From Streptomyces sp. 1-11 (GTDB taxonomy: Bacteria; Actinomycetota; Actinomycetes; Streptomycetales; Streptomycetaceae), in assembly GCF_007176755.1 (NCBI RefSeq), contig NZ_BJTV01000010.1, positions 186,001 to 250,000 of the forward strand: 64,000 bases of DNA. The letters are read 5' to 3'. The translations under genes were made by a program, and so were the position numbers. Positions 8,163-16,278 of the stretch are shown piece by piece (the stretch's first letter is position 1; every line of letters begins with the position of its first letter). Below the pieces are notes generated by a model. That model had not been told where the DNA came from, made no database searches, and was given only the letters and a program-made list of their open reading frames with translations.

Positions 8163-10589
8163 TCAGTCCGGCAGCCGCATGCGCACCCTCTCCCCGGGCC
8201 CGACCCGCACCACCCGGTCCGGCAGGCGGAAGTCGATGGGCGGGCGGCCGGTGGCGGCCGGCACGACGGCCTCCAGCATGCCCGCGCGCAGCCGCAGCCG
8301 TACGCCCCAAAGGCCTTGGTAGCGCAGGGAGAAGCCGTAGGAGGAGAGTTCCGGCAGCGGCACCGGGTCGAGCCAGAGGGCGCCGTCGCGGGTCTCCAGG
8401 CCGGTGAGGCAGCGCTGTACGAGGTCGAGGGTGCCGGCCATGGCGCCCAGGTGGATGCCCTCACCGGTGGTGCCGCCCTGGACGTCGGCGATGTCGCCGC
8501 GCAGCGCCTCCTGGACGAAGCCCCACGCGTCCGCGCGGCGGGCGCGGGCCAGGATCCAGCCGTGCACCAGACCGCTGAGGGTGGAGCCGTGGGAGGTGCG
8601 GTGCAGGTAGTGGTCGACCGTCGCGGACCAGATGTCCTCGTCCATGCGGTGCCCCAGCCGCCGGAACAGGGACTGGAGTTCGGCGGGCGAGAACAGGTAG
8701 CCCAGCATCAGCACGTCGGCCTGCTTCGATGCCTTGTAGCGGTTGACGGTGTCGCCCTCCGCCTCCAGGATCCGGTCCAGGCGCCGGATGTCGCCGTACC
8801 GGTCGCGGTAGCCCTGCCAGTCCAGTTCGGCGAGGTCGCCGTAGCCCTCGAACTGGCTGATCACGCCCTCGTGGTGGGGCACGTGGAGGGTCCTGGAGAC
8901 CTCCTCCCAGCGGGCGAGTTCGTCCTCCTCAAGGCCGATGAGCTCGGCGAGTTCGCGGCGGCGCGGCTCGGGCAGGTCGCGCAGCAGGCCGAGCGCGCGC
9001 AGCAGCACCCAGGCGGCGGTCACGTTCGTGTACGCGTTGTCGTCCAGGCCGGGCCGGTCGGCGCCGGGGTAGGCGTCGTGGTACTCGTCGGGGCCGACCA
9101 CGCCCAGGATGCGGTGCCGGCCGAGGTGTTCGTCGTAGGTGGCCGAGTCGGCCCAGAAGCGGGCGATCTGCAGCAGCATCTCGGCGCCCTCGGTGTGCAG
9201 GAACTCGGTGTCGCCGGTGGCCTCGCAGTACTGCCACACGTTGTACGCCACCGCCGAGCCGACGTGCCGCTGCAGCCGGGAGTGGTCCGGCAGCCAGCGC
9301 CCGGAGCGCGGGTTGAGGTGCAGCTCCTGGGTCTCCTCCCGGCCGTCGCTGCCGCTCTGCCACGGGTACAGGGCGCCGCGCCGGCCGGCTTCGCGGGCCG
9401 TGTGGCAGGCGGCGTCCATGCGGCGGTGGCGGTAGCGGAGCAACGCCCGGGAGACCTCGGGCAGATGGAGGTTGAGGTAGGGCAGCACGAACAGCTCGTC
9501 CCAGAAGACGTGTCCCCGGTACGCCTCGCCGTGCAGTCCGCGGGCGGGAACGCCGACGTCGAGGTCGGCGGTGTGCGGGGAGAGGCACTGCAGCACGTGG
9601 AAGAGGTGCAGGCGCAGGATGCTGCCGGGCTCGCCCGGTACGTCGAGTTCGGCCCGCCGCCACAACTGCTCCCAGGCCGTGGCGTGCGAGGCGAGCAGGT
9701 CGTCGAAGTCGGGTGCGGTGTCGGCCCGGTCGACGGCGGCGCACAGCGGGTCGCCGATGGCGGGGTCGTGGGAGGTGTGCAGGGCGACGCACTTGTCGAC
9801 GGTGACCGTGCGGCCGGGCGCGAGTCCCAGGCGCAGGCGCCGCACGGCCCGGGTCGGCTCGTGCGCGTCGGCCGCGGGGGCGTCGGCGGTCAGCCGGCAG
9901 GCGAGCCCGACGGTGATGTCCGAGGTGCGGGTGCGGCAGCGCAGCCACATCGCGCCGGACTCGGCGCTGCCCGTCTCGACCTGGGTGAGGTGGCGGCCGT
10001 CCAGGTCGCGGTAGCGGGCCACTCCGGAGTTGGTGACGCCGCCGTCGAGCGCGGCCTCGACGTCGATCTCGCCGGTCCAGTCCTCGGCGGTGACGTCGGT
10101 GCGCAGGGCGGCGAGGTGCGGGTCGCCCATGTGGACCAGCCGCAGTTGCCGCACCAGGAGCGTGCCGCCGCCGTCCAGCGGGTACCGGGTGCGGCGTTCC
10201 AGCACGCCCGGGTCCAGGTGGAGGATCTGCCGGTGCTCGGCGACCGGGGCGGTGTCGGGTCCGAGCCAGTCGTGGCCGGCGGGGCGGATGCGCAGCGGCA
10301 GCCAGTCGGGCAGGTTGACCATGTCCTCGTTCTCGACCCGGCGGCCGGCGACGTCGGAGGTGAGCCGGTTGTAGACGCCGGCCGCGTAGGTGCCCGGGTA
10401 GTGCACGTCGTCCGCGGCGTACTCGGGCAGCGCGCCGCGGGTGGCGAAGTAGCCGTTGCCCAGGGTGCACAGCGACTCCCGCAGGCGTTCCTCGGCGGGG
10501 TCGTAGCCGTCGTACTCCCACAGCAGTCCCGGCACCTGGGCGGTCCCCCTCTCCGGGTCCCTCTCCGGGTCCCTCGCCGTGGCCGTCAC
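8163..10589 (-). CDS. Glycoside hydrolase family 65 phosphorylase (maltose/trehalose/kojibiose phosphorylase-like)
   Basis: 808 residues from GTG at 10589, overlapping the preceding stop as GTGA. The N-terminal beta-sandwich carries the typical WEYDGYDP and LGNGYFATRG signatures. The (alpha/alpha)6 barrel follows with the general-acid Glu in VVGPDEYHD and phosphate-site elements YKASKQADV and SHGSTLSGLVHG. GH65 enzymes cleave alpha-glucosyl disaccharides with inorganic phosphate to give beta-glucose-1-phosphate. Sequence alone does not separate trehalose, maltose, nigerose and kojibiose specificity. No beta-phosphoglucomutase gene, the usual partner, is present here. Coupling to a molybdenum hydroxylase operon is unusual. 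Confidence 0.88.
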   Translation of the reverse strand: MTATARDPERDPERGTAQVPGLLWEYDGYDPAEERLRESLCTLGNGYFATRGALPEYAADDVHYPGTYAAGVYNRLTSDVAGRRVENEDMVNLPDWLPLRIRPAGHDWLGPDTAPVAEHRQILHLDPGVLERRTRYPLDGGGTLLVRQLRLVHMGDPHLAALRTDVTAEDWTGEIDVEAALDGGVTNSGVARYRDLDGRHLTQVETGSAESGAMWLRCRTRTSDITVGLACRLTADAPAADAHEPTRAVRRLRLGLAPGRTVTVDKCVALHTSHDPAIGDPLCAAVDRADTAPDFDDLLASHATAWEQLWRRAELDVPGEPGSILRLHLFHVLQCLSPHTADLDVGVPARGLHGEAYRGHVFWDELFVLPYLNLHLPEVSRALLRYRHRRMDAACHTAREAGRRGALYPWQSGSDGREETQELHLNPRSGRWLPDHSRLQRHVGSAVAYNVWQYCEATGDTEFLHTEGAEMLLQIARFWADSATYDEHLGRHRILGVVGPDEYHDAYPGADRPGLDDNAYTNVTAAWVLLRALGLLRDLPEPRRRELAELIGLEEDELARWEEVSRTLHVPHHEGVISQFEGYGDLAELDWQGYRDRYGDIRRLDRILEAEGDTVNRYKASKQADVLMLGYLFSPAELQSLFRRLGHRMDEDIWSATVDHYLHRTSHGSTLSGLVHGWILARARRADAWGFVQEALRGDIADVQGGTTGEGIHLGAMAGTLDLVQRCLTGLETRDGALWLDPVPLPELSSYGFSLRYQGLWGVRLRLRAGMLEAVVPAATGRPPIDFRLPDRVVRVGPGERVRMRLPD

Positions 10590-12970
10590 CGTTCGGACAG
10601 CAGTCCGGACAGGATCCGGTCCGGGGTCAGGGGCAGTTCGCGGAACCGGATCCCGGTGGCGTGGTGGACGGCGTTGCCGAGGGCGGCGGCGATGCCGACG
10701 ATGCCGATCTCGCCGATGCCCTTGCTGCCCATGGGGTTGAGGTGCGGGTCGTCCTCCTCGATCCAGTGCGCCTCCACGTCGGGTACGTCGGCGTGGGCGG
10801 GCACGTGGTACGAGGCGAGGTCGGCCTCGGGGAAGTCGCCGAACGGGACGTCCATGGTGCTGCCCTCGGTCAGGGCCATGCCCAGGCCCATGGTCATGCC
10901 GCCGACGAACTGGGAGCGCGCGGTGCGGGCGTTGAGGATCCGCCCGGCGGCGAAGACGCCGAGCATCCTGCGGGCCCGGACCTCGCCGGTGACGGTGTCG
11001 ACGGCCACCTCGGCGAAGTGGGCGCCGAAGGCGTGCCGGGCGTACGGGGATTCGGCGTCCGCCCGGCCTGCGGTGTCGGAGCGGGCGACGAGTCCGTCGG
11101 CGGGCAGCGGGCCCCGCTGCTCGGCGAGCCGGACCGCCAGGGCGGCGCACGCCTCGTGCACGGCCCAGCCCCAGGAGGCGGTGCCGGAGGAGCCGCCCGC
11201 CAGCGACGCCGGGGGCAGGTCGCTGCGGCCCACTTCGGTGCGCACCCGGTCCAGGGGCACGCAGAGCGCGTCGGCCGCCACCTGGGCGAGGACCGTGCGG
11301 GCGCCGGTGCCGATGTCGGCTGCGTCCACCCTGATGACGTAGGTGCCGTCGGGCAGGGCCTGCGCGGAGGCGGTGGACGGCCAGATCTGGACCGGGTAGG
11401 TCGCCGCGGCCACTCCGGTGCCGATGAGCAGCGGGCCCTCGGCGGCGGAGCGCGGACGCGGGTCGCGCCGGTCCCAGCCGAAGCGGCGGGCGCCCTCGCG
11501 CAGGCACTCGGCGAGGTGGCGGCTGCTGAACGGCTTGCCGCTGCCGGGTTCGGCGTCCGGCTCGTTGCGGATCCGCAGTTCCACCGGGTCCAGGCGCAGG
11601 GCGTCGGCGAGTTCGTCGACCGCCGACTCCAGGGCGTACATGCCGGGGGCCTCGCCGGGGGCGCGCATCCAGGACGGGCTGGGCACGTCCAGCGGCACCA
11701 CCCGGTGGGTGCTGAGCAGGTGCGGGGCGGCGTACATGACCCGGGAGGGCACCGCGGCCTGCTCCACGAACTCCTTGACGTGCGAGGTGTGCGTGGTGAC
11801 CTCGTGCAGCAGCGCCGAGAGGTGTCCGTCGGCGGTGGCGCCGAGGCGCAGCCGGTGCAGGGTGGGGGCGCGGTGGCCGACGACGGTGGGCAGGTACCGG
11901 CGGGGGTAGGCCACCGTGACCGGCCGGCCGGTGTGCCGTGCGGCCATCGCGGCGAGCACGACGTCGGGGCGCGGGGTGCCCTTGGAGCCGAAGCCGCCGC
12001 CGACGTGCTCGGCCACCACGGTGACGTGTTCCTCGGGCAGGCCGAAGAGACCGGCGAGCACGGACCGGACGGTCGTGGCGCCCTGGCTGGAGGTGTGGAC
12101 GGTCAGCCGGCCGCCGTCCCAGTGCGCGGTGCTCGCGTGCGGTTCCATGGGGTGGTTGTGCAGGGGCGGCACCCGGTACTCGGTGTCCAGGCGGACGTCG
12201 GCGGCGGCGTAGACGCCGTGCGGGTCGCCGTGTTCGACGCGGCCCGGCTGGCCGCCGTTGGCCTCCTCCGGCTCGTAGGCGTCCGGGTGGTCCGGGCGGA
12301 GCACGACGTCGTGCTGCTCGGTGGCGTAGCCGACGCGGACGGCCCGGGCCGCGGCCCTGGCCGCCTCCGGGGTCTCGGCGACGGCGAGGGCGACGCACCA
12401 GCCCCGGTGCGGCACGTGCCGGTTCTGCAGGACGGCGAGGGTGGCGTCGTCCGTATTGCCGAGGCGGGGGGCGTCGCCGGGGGTCAGCACGGCGAGGACG
12501 CCGGGCAGCGCGAGCGCGGCCGAGGTGTCCACGCCGGTGACCCGGCCGCGGGCCACGGCGGCGGGCACCGGCCAGGCGTGGGCGCGGCCGGGCAGCGGAT
12601 ACTCGGCGGCGTAGCGGGCCTTCCCGGTGACCTTCTCCCGTCCTTCCCGCCGTCCGGCGGGGGCCCCGAGGGCGGTGCCGGTCCGCGGGGTGGGGAGGGG
12701 GTCCTGCTCCAGGGCTCCCGTGCCGGGGCGCCGGCCGGCGCCGGCTTCGGGGGCGGCGGCGGTGCGGGCGAGGGGGTCGTCGTGCGGCAGCCCGGTCCCG
12801 GCCACGGGGTCGTCCCGGGGCGCCCCGGTGGCGGCCATCGGGTCGTCGTGCGGCAGCCCCGTCCCGGTCGTCGGGTCGTCCCGCGGCAGCCCGGTGGCGG
12901 CCATCGGATCGTCGTGCGGCAGCCCGGTCCCGGGCAGCGGGCCGCCGTGCGCCAGTGGGTCGTTCGCCAT
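10586..12970 (-). CDS. Molybdopterin-binding subunit of xanthine dehydrogenase-family hydroxylase
   Basis: 794 residues from ATG at 12970 with SD GAGGAG. It belongs to the large (Mo-cofactor) subunit family of XdhB/YagR/PaoC type: the region EHVGGGFGSKG, a substrate-channel segment with MRAPGEAPGMYALE, and a C-terminal part ending NPMGSKGIGEIGIVG. Such enzymes oxidise aldehydes or N-heterocycles using a Mo centre and pass electrons to FeS and FAD subunits, here the next two genes. The odd feature is residues 15-69: five tandem 11-residue units of the form TGLPHDDPMAA before the domain begins. Family members normally start close to the motif GREKVTGKARY, here at about residue 108. Confidence 0.9.
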   Translation of the reverse strand: MANDPLAHGGPLPGTGLPHDDPMAATGLPRDDPTTGTGLPHDDPMAATGAPRDDPVAGTGLPHDDPLARTAAAPEAGAGRRPGTGALEQDPLPTPRTGTALGAPAGRREGREKVTGKARYAAEYPLPGRAHAWPVPAAVARGRVTGVDTSAALALPGVLAVLTPGDAPRLGNTDDATLAVLQNRHVPHRGWCVALAVAETPEAARAAARAVRVGYATEQHDVVLRPDHPDAYEPEEANGGQPGRVEHGDPHGVYAAADVRLDTEYRVPPLHNHPMEPHASTAHWDGGRLTVHTSSQGATTVRSVLAGLFGLPEEHVTVVAEHVGGGFGSKGTPRPDVVLAAMAARHTGRPVTVAYPRRYLPTVVGHRAPTLHRLRLGATADGHLSALLHEVTTHTSHVKEFVEQAAVPSRVMYAAPHLLSTHRVVPLDVPSPSWMRAPGEAPGMYALESAVDELADALRLDPVELRIRNEPDAEPGSGKPFSSRHLAECLREGARRFGWDRRDPRPRSAAEGPLLIGTGVAAATYPVQIWPSTASAQALPDGTYVIRVDAADIGTGARTVLAQVAADALCVPLDRVRTEVGRSDLPPASLAGGSSGTASWGWAVHEACAALAVRLAEQRGPLPADGLVARSDTAGRADAESPYARHAFGAHFAEVAVDTVTGEVRARRMLGVFAAGRILNARTARSQFVGGMTMGLGMALTEGSTMDVPFGDFPEADLASYHVPAHADVPDVEAHWIEEDDPHLNPMGSKGIGEIGIVGIAAALGNAVHHATGIRFRELPLTPDRILSGLLSER
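12764..12928. repeat. Five 33-bp tandem repeats inside the molybdopterin subunit gene
   Basis: Five in-frame 33-base units encode 11 residues each (TGLPHDDPMAA, TGLPRDDPTTG, TGLPHDDPMAA, TGAPRDDPVAG, TGLPHDDPLAR). Alternating units are most alike, giving a 66-base super-period: the same ten bases recur at 12781, 12847 and 12913. Copy number is likely to vary between strains. Confidence 0.85.
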
Positions 12971-13002
12971 CGGGTTCTCCTCGGGTCGGCCGGGTCCGTG
13001 GG

Positions 13003-13998
13003 TCAGGCCGCCGCGGGGGCGGGCGCGAGGCGGTTCAGGACGTCCAGTGCGAGGTTGCGGGCGAGGGGCACCTTGTAGGCGTTGTCGCGCAGCGGCTCCG
13101 CGCGGTCCAGTTCCAGGGCGACGGCGCCCTCGAAGGCCTCGGGGGTGGCCGCCGCGCCCAGCAGGGCCGTCTCCGCGTGGTGGGCCCGCCAGGGCCGGTG
13201 GGCCAGGCCGCCGAAGGCGAGCCCCACCTGGTCCACGACGCCGTCCGCGACCCGCAGCACGACGGCCACGGAAGCCAGGGCGAAGGCGTACGAGGCCCGG
13301 TCGCGGGCCTTGCGGTAGGCGGAGGGCACGCCGGCCCGGGCGGCCGGGAGCAGCACCCCCGTGATCAGCTCGCCGGGGCGGATCTCGGTGTCCCGCTCCG
13401 GACGCACCCCGGGCAGCCGGTGGAAGTCGGCCACCGGGATGCTGCGGCCGCCCTCGGCGCCGTACAGCTCGACCCGGGCGTCGAGGGCCGCGAGGGCCAC
13501 GGCCATGTCGGAGGGGTGGGTGGCGATGCAGTGCGAGGAGTGGCCGAGCACGGCGTGGTCGCGGTGGACGCCCTCCAGGGCGCCGCAGCCGCTGCCCGGC
13601 TCGCGCTTGTTGCAGGGCTTGTCCAGGTCCTGGAAGTACGGGCAGCGGGTGCGCTGGAGCAGGTTGCCACCGGTCGTGGCGGCGTTGCGGAGCTGGCCGG
13701 AGGCGCCGGCGAGCAGCGCCTGGGAGAGCACCGGGTAACGGTCGCGGACGAGCGGGTGGGCGGCGAGGTCGCTGTTGCGGACGGTGGCGCCGACGCGCAG
13801 CGCGCCGTCCGGGAGTTCCTCGACCGCGTCCAGCGGCAGCCGGCCGACGTCGATGAGGACTGCGGGGCTCTCCACGCCGAGTTTCATCAGGTCGACGAGG
13901 TTGGTGCCGCCGGCGAGGTAGCGGGCGCCGGGGTGGGCGGCGTGGGCCTCGACGGCCTCCTGGACGCCGGTGGGCCTGAGGTATCCGAAGCTCTTCAC
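13003..13998 (-). CDS. FAD-binding subunit of xanthine dehydrogenase-family hydroxylase
   Basis: 331 residues from GTG at 13998, overlapping the FeS-subunit stop as GTGA. It begins with the usual FGYLRPTGVQEAV and has the FAD-binding motif ARYLAGGTNLVDLMK. The second FAD motif and cluster region ATTGGNLLQRTRCPYFQ is present, followed by the segment with DKPCNKREPGSGCGALEG. That Cys-rich insertion is typical of the PaoB/YagS type, which carries an extra [4Fe-4S] cluster. The C-terminal CO_deh_flav_C domain follows. Together with its neighbours it should form the alpha-beta-gamma aldehyde/xanthine-type dehydrogenase. 32 bases separate it from the Mo-subunit gene. Confidence 0.9.
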   Translation of the reverse strand: MKSFGYLRPTGVQEAVEAHAAHPGARYLAGGTNLVDLMKLGVESPAVLIDVGRLPLDAVEELPDGALRVGATVRNSDLAAHPLVRDRYPVLSQALLAGASGQLRNAATTGGNLLQRTRCPYFQDLDKPCNKREPGSGCGALEGVHRDHAVLGHSSHCIATHPSDMAVALAALDARVELYGAEGGRSIPVADFHRLPGVRPERDTEIRPGELITGVLLPAARAGVPSAYRKARDRASYAFALASVAVVLRVADGVVDQVGLAFGGLAHRPWRAHHAETALLGAAATPEAFEGAVALELDRAEPLRDNAYKVPLARNLALDVLNRLAPAPAAA

Positions 13999-14534
13999 CC
14001 GATCACGTCCTCCACCGCTTCGACGATGCGCGGATAGGCGCCGCAGCGGCACAGGTTGCCGCTGAGCCGTTCGCGGATCTCGGTCCGGTCCAGCGGCACG
14101 GGCCGGCCGGAGGGCTCCGCGGGGTCGGTGACGTGCGAGGGGTGGCCGGCCGCGGCCTCGGCGATCATGCCCACGGCCGAGCAGAGCTGCCCCGGCGTGC
14201 AGTAGCCGCACTGGAACGCGTCGCGTTCGAGGAAGGCCCGCTGCAGGGGGTGCGGCTCCTCGCCGTCGCCGCCGAGTCCCTCGACGGTGGTGACCTCGCT
14301 GCCGTCGAGGGTGACGGCGAGCAGCAGACAGCCGTTGACGCGCCGCCCGTCCACCAGGACGGTGCAGGCGCCGCACTGACCGTGGTCGCAGCCCTTCTTG
14401 GAGCCGGTGAGACCGAGGTCCTCGCGGAGCAGGTCCAGCAGGACCCGCCGGTGGTCGACGAGCAGGGTGTGCGGTTTGCCGTTCACCCGAAGGGTGATCT
14501 CCGAGTGCGGGTCGAGCCGGTCTTCTCTGGTCAT
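13995..14534 (-). CDS. [2Fe-2S] subunit of xanthine dehydrogenase-family hydroxylase
   Basis: 179 residues from ATG 14534; a GTG at 14573 in the same frame would add 13 residues. The first ferredoxin-type cluster is bound by GCDHGQCGACTVLVDG, and the second all-helical cluster domain has QCGYCTPGQLCSA and GNLCRCGAYPRIVEAV. This is the electron-transfer small subunit (YagT/PaoA/CoxS-like). It is the first gene of a leftward operon of FeS, FAD and Mo subunits plus a GH65 enzyme. E. coli PaoABC oxidises aromatic aldehydes in the periplasm; no Tat signal is visible here, so this enzyme is probably cytoplasmic. Confidence 0.9.
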   Translation of the reverse strand: MTREDRLDPHSEITLRVNGKPHTLLVDHRRVLLDLLREDLGLTGSKKGCDHGQCGACTVLVDGRRVNGCLLLAVTLDGSEVTTVEGLGGDGEEPHPLQRAFLERDAFQCGYCTPGQLCSAVGMIAEAAAGHPSHVTDPAEPSGRPVPLDRTEIRERLSGNLCRCGAYPRIVEAVEDVIG

Positions 14535-14630
14535 GGCGGGAAGGCCTTCCGGGCGGGCCGCGGTGTCCGGCACACCGCGTATCCAGGCTGCGACGCCTCA
14601 CACTTCCCGGCCACTCCAGGGCCCCGCGCG

Positions 14631-14674
14631 GCCCCCGCCGCCGGGCCGGCCGGTGGGGCCGCGGCGGCGGGGGC
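14631..14674 (-). terminator. Hairpin terminator downstream of the chitinase gene
   Basis: Perfect 13-base G/C-only arms at 14631-14643 and 14662-14674 with an 18-base loop lie about 30 bases beyond the chitinase stop codon. They also precede the molybdenum hydroxylase operon, so they insulate the two leftward units. Confidence 0.65.
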
Positions 14675-14702
14675 GGGACACGGGGTCTCCTGGGGGGCGG
14701 GG

Positions 14703-16061
14703 TCAGCCGGTGTAGCCGGCGAAGACGCGGGTGTAGTCCCACGCGGACTGGGAGACACCGGAGCAGCTGTCGGCGGGGCCGCCGGCGCAGGGGCGGTCGC
14801 GGTTGGCGGACCAGAAGGTGAGCCGGGCCAGGTGGTGTGCCTGCGCGTAGGCCAGGATGGTCCGGAAGTCGTTCACCGTGACGGTCTCGTTGTCGTCGGT
14901 GACGCCGTTCATGGACGAGATGCCCATGTCCCGGTAGGCCTGGTCGTCGCTGTAGTGGTAGGCGTTCTTCAGCGCGTTCTTCAGGCCCTCGGCGGCCTGC
15001 GTGGTGAGGTTGCCCATGTTCTGTCCGGCGCCGCCGAAGTCGAACGGCATGATGGCCCAGGCGTCGACGGTCAGTCCGGAGGAGGCGGCCCGGTTGATGA
15101 GGCCGGTGTCGGGGCCGCTCTGCCCGGTGCCGATGGTGATGTACACCTTCAGGCCGGGGTTGGCGGCCTTGACGGTCTTCAGCGCGTCCACGGTCCGCTG
15201 CTGCACGGTGGGGTTGCTGTAGGCGTCGGCCTCGATGTCGATGTCGATCGCCTTCAGGCCGTAGGCGTCGACGACCTTCTGGTAGGCGGCGGCGAGTTCG
15301 CCCGCGCTGGAGCAGGAGCTCTCCAGCTTGTTGCCGCTGTAGCCGCCGAAGGACGGGATGACGTCACCGCCGTTCGCCCGCACGGTGCTCACCGTCTGCT
15401 GGTCGACGCCGCCGGTCAGCGGGCGGCTGCCGTCCCACTGCGGGTTGCAGTGGCCGTTGCTGAGCACGAAGGCCAGGGTGAACCACTTCACGCCGGTGGC
15501 CTGGGTGACGGTGGTGGGGCTGGGCGGGCTGCCCCAGCCGTTGTACAGGTAGGGGGCGACGGCCATCGGCGCGGACGGGGTGGTGCCGCCGCCCGCCGCG
15601 GGGGCGTTCCACTTCTGGTTGGCTCCGCCGCCGCAGCTCCAGATCTGCACACGGGTGCCGTTCGCGGAGTTGTTGTCAGTGACGTCCAGGCACTTGTCGG
15701 CCTGCGGGTTGACGATGTCGTGGGCGGCGGTGACGGTCCACTTCTGGTTCGCGCCGCCGGTACAGGACCACAGTTGCGCCTTGGCGCCGTCGGCGGTCGA
15801 GTTCCCGGTCACGTCCAGGCACTTGCCGAGGGCGCGGATGGTGCCGTCGGCGCCGACCGTCCACTGCTGGGCGGCGGTGCCGTTGCAGTCGTAGAGCTGC
15901 ACGGGCGTGCCGTCGGCGGAGGCGGCCCCGGCGACGTCGAGGCACTTGCCGGCGAGGCCGGTGACGGTGCCGGTGGCGGCCTGGGCGGGGGCGGCGGCGA
16001 GCAGCCCGGCGGCGAGGGACAGGGCGGCGAGCGGTACGGCCGCGGTGAGCGGTCTGGCCAT
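14703..16061 (-). CDS. Secreted GH18 chitinase with ricin B-type lectin domain
   Basis: 452 residues from ATG 16061. A Sec signal peptide (MARPLTAAVPLAALSLAAG, cleavage near APAQA-AT) is followed by a ricin-type beta-trefoil (about residues 30-155) with three QxW repeats (AQQWTV, NQKWTV, NQKWNA). A short Gly/Thr/Pro linker leads to a GH18 TIM barrel. The GH18 catalytic motif DxxDxDxE appears as LKAIDIDIEAD (around residue 270), so the acid Glu is present. It should release chitobiose or chitooligomers from chitin outside the cell. A good promoter with a DasR-like half-palindrome lies upstream. The lectin is N-terminal to the catalytic domain. Confidence 0.9.
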   Translation of the reverse strand: MARPLTAAVPLAALSLAAGLLAAAPAQAATGTVTGLAGKCLDVAGAASADGTPVQLYDCNGTAAQQWTVGADGTIRALGKCLDVTGNSTADGAKAQLWSCTGGANQKWTVTAAHDIVNPQADKCLDVTDNNSANGTRVQIWSCGGGANQKWNAPAAGGGTTPSAPMAVAPYLYNGWGSPPSPTTVTQATGVKWFTLAFVLSNGHCNPQWDGSRPLTGGVDQQTVSTVRANGGDVIPSFGGYSGNKLESSCSSAGELAAAYQKVVDAYGLKAIDIDIEADAYSNPTVQQRTVDALKTVKAANPGLKVYITIGTGQSGPDTGLINRAASSGLTVDAWAIMPFDFGGAGQNMGNLTTQAAEGLKNALKNAYHYSDDQAYRDMGISSMNGVTDDNETVTVNDFRTILAYAQAHHLARLTFWSANRDRPCAGGPADSCSGVSQSAWDYTRVFAGYTG

Positions 16062-16154
16062 GTGGGAGCCGGCCTTTCACGTGGGGGGCGGCCGGACGCG
16101 GGACAGCGGCGGGGACCGCGGGTCCGAGCGTACGGCGTCTTTGTTTAAGGCGTG

Positions 16155-16183
16155 AAGTTAAAGGTACGGACCACAGGCGTCAA
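16155..16183 (-). promoter_or_regulatory. Chitinase promoter with dre-like element in the spacer
   Basis: Leftward -35 TTGACG (16178-16183) and -10 TAACTT (16155-16160) with a 17-base spacer. The spacer contains TGGTCCGTACCT (16162-16173 on the other strand), which matches 8 of 12 core positions of the DasR site TGGTCTAGACCA. DasR controls chitinase and N-acetylglucosamine genes in Streptomyces. Promoter call is firm; the DasR site is only suggestive. Confidence 0.6.
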
Positions 16184-16278
16184 GGGTTTGGACAGCGGTC
16201 ATGTATCTGGACGGACACGGCGCACGCCCCGGTGCCCCGCGACCTGCCGGTACGGCCGGCCGCGGGGAGGCGCGGCCG

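Noticed and set aside
7335..11342. Rightward open frame of 1335 codons
   Set aside because: It is antisense to the LytTR regulator, GH65 and molybdenum hydroxylase genes, and its product is low in complexity.
8163..12398. GH65 protein fused to a long N-terminal extension
   Set aside because: The extension is out of frame with the true molybdopterin subunit. The GTG at 10589 with GTGA overlap is the natural start.
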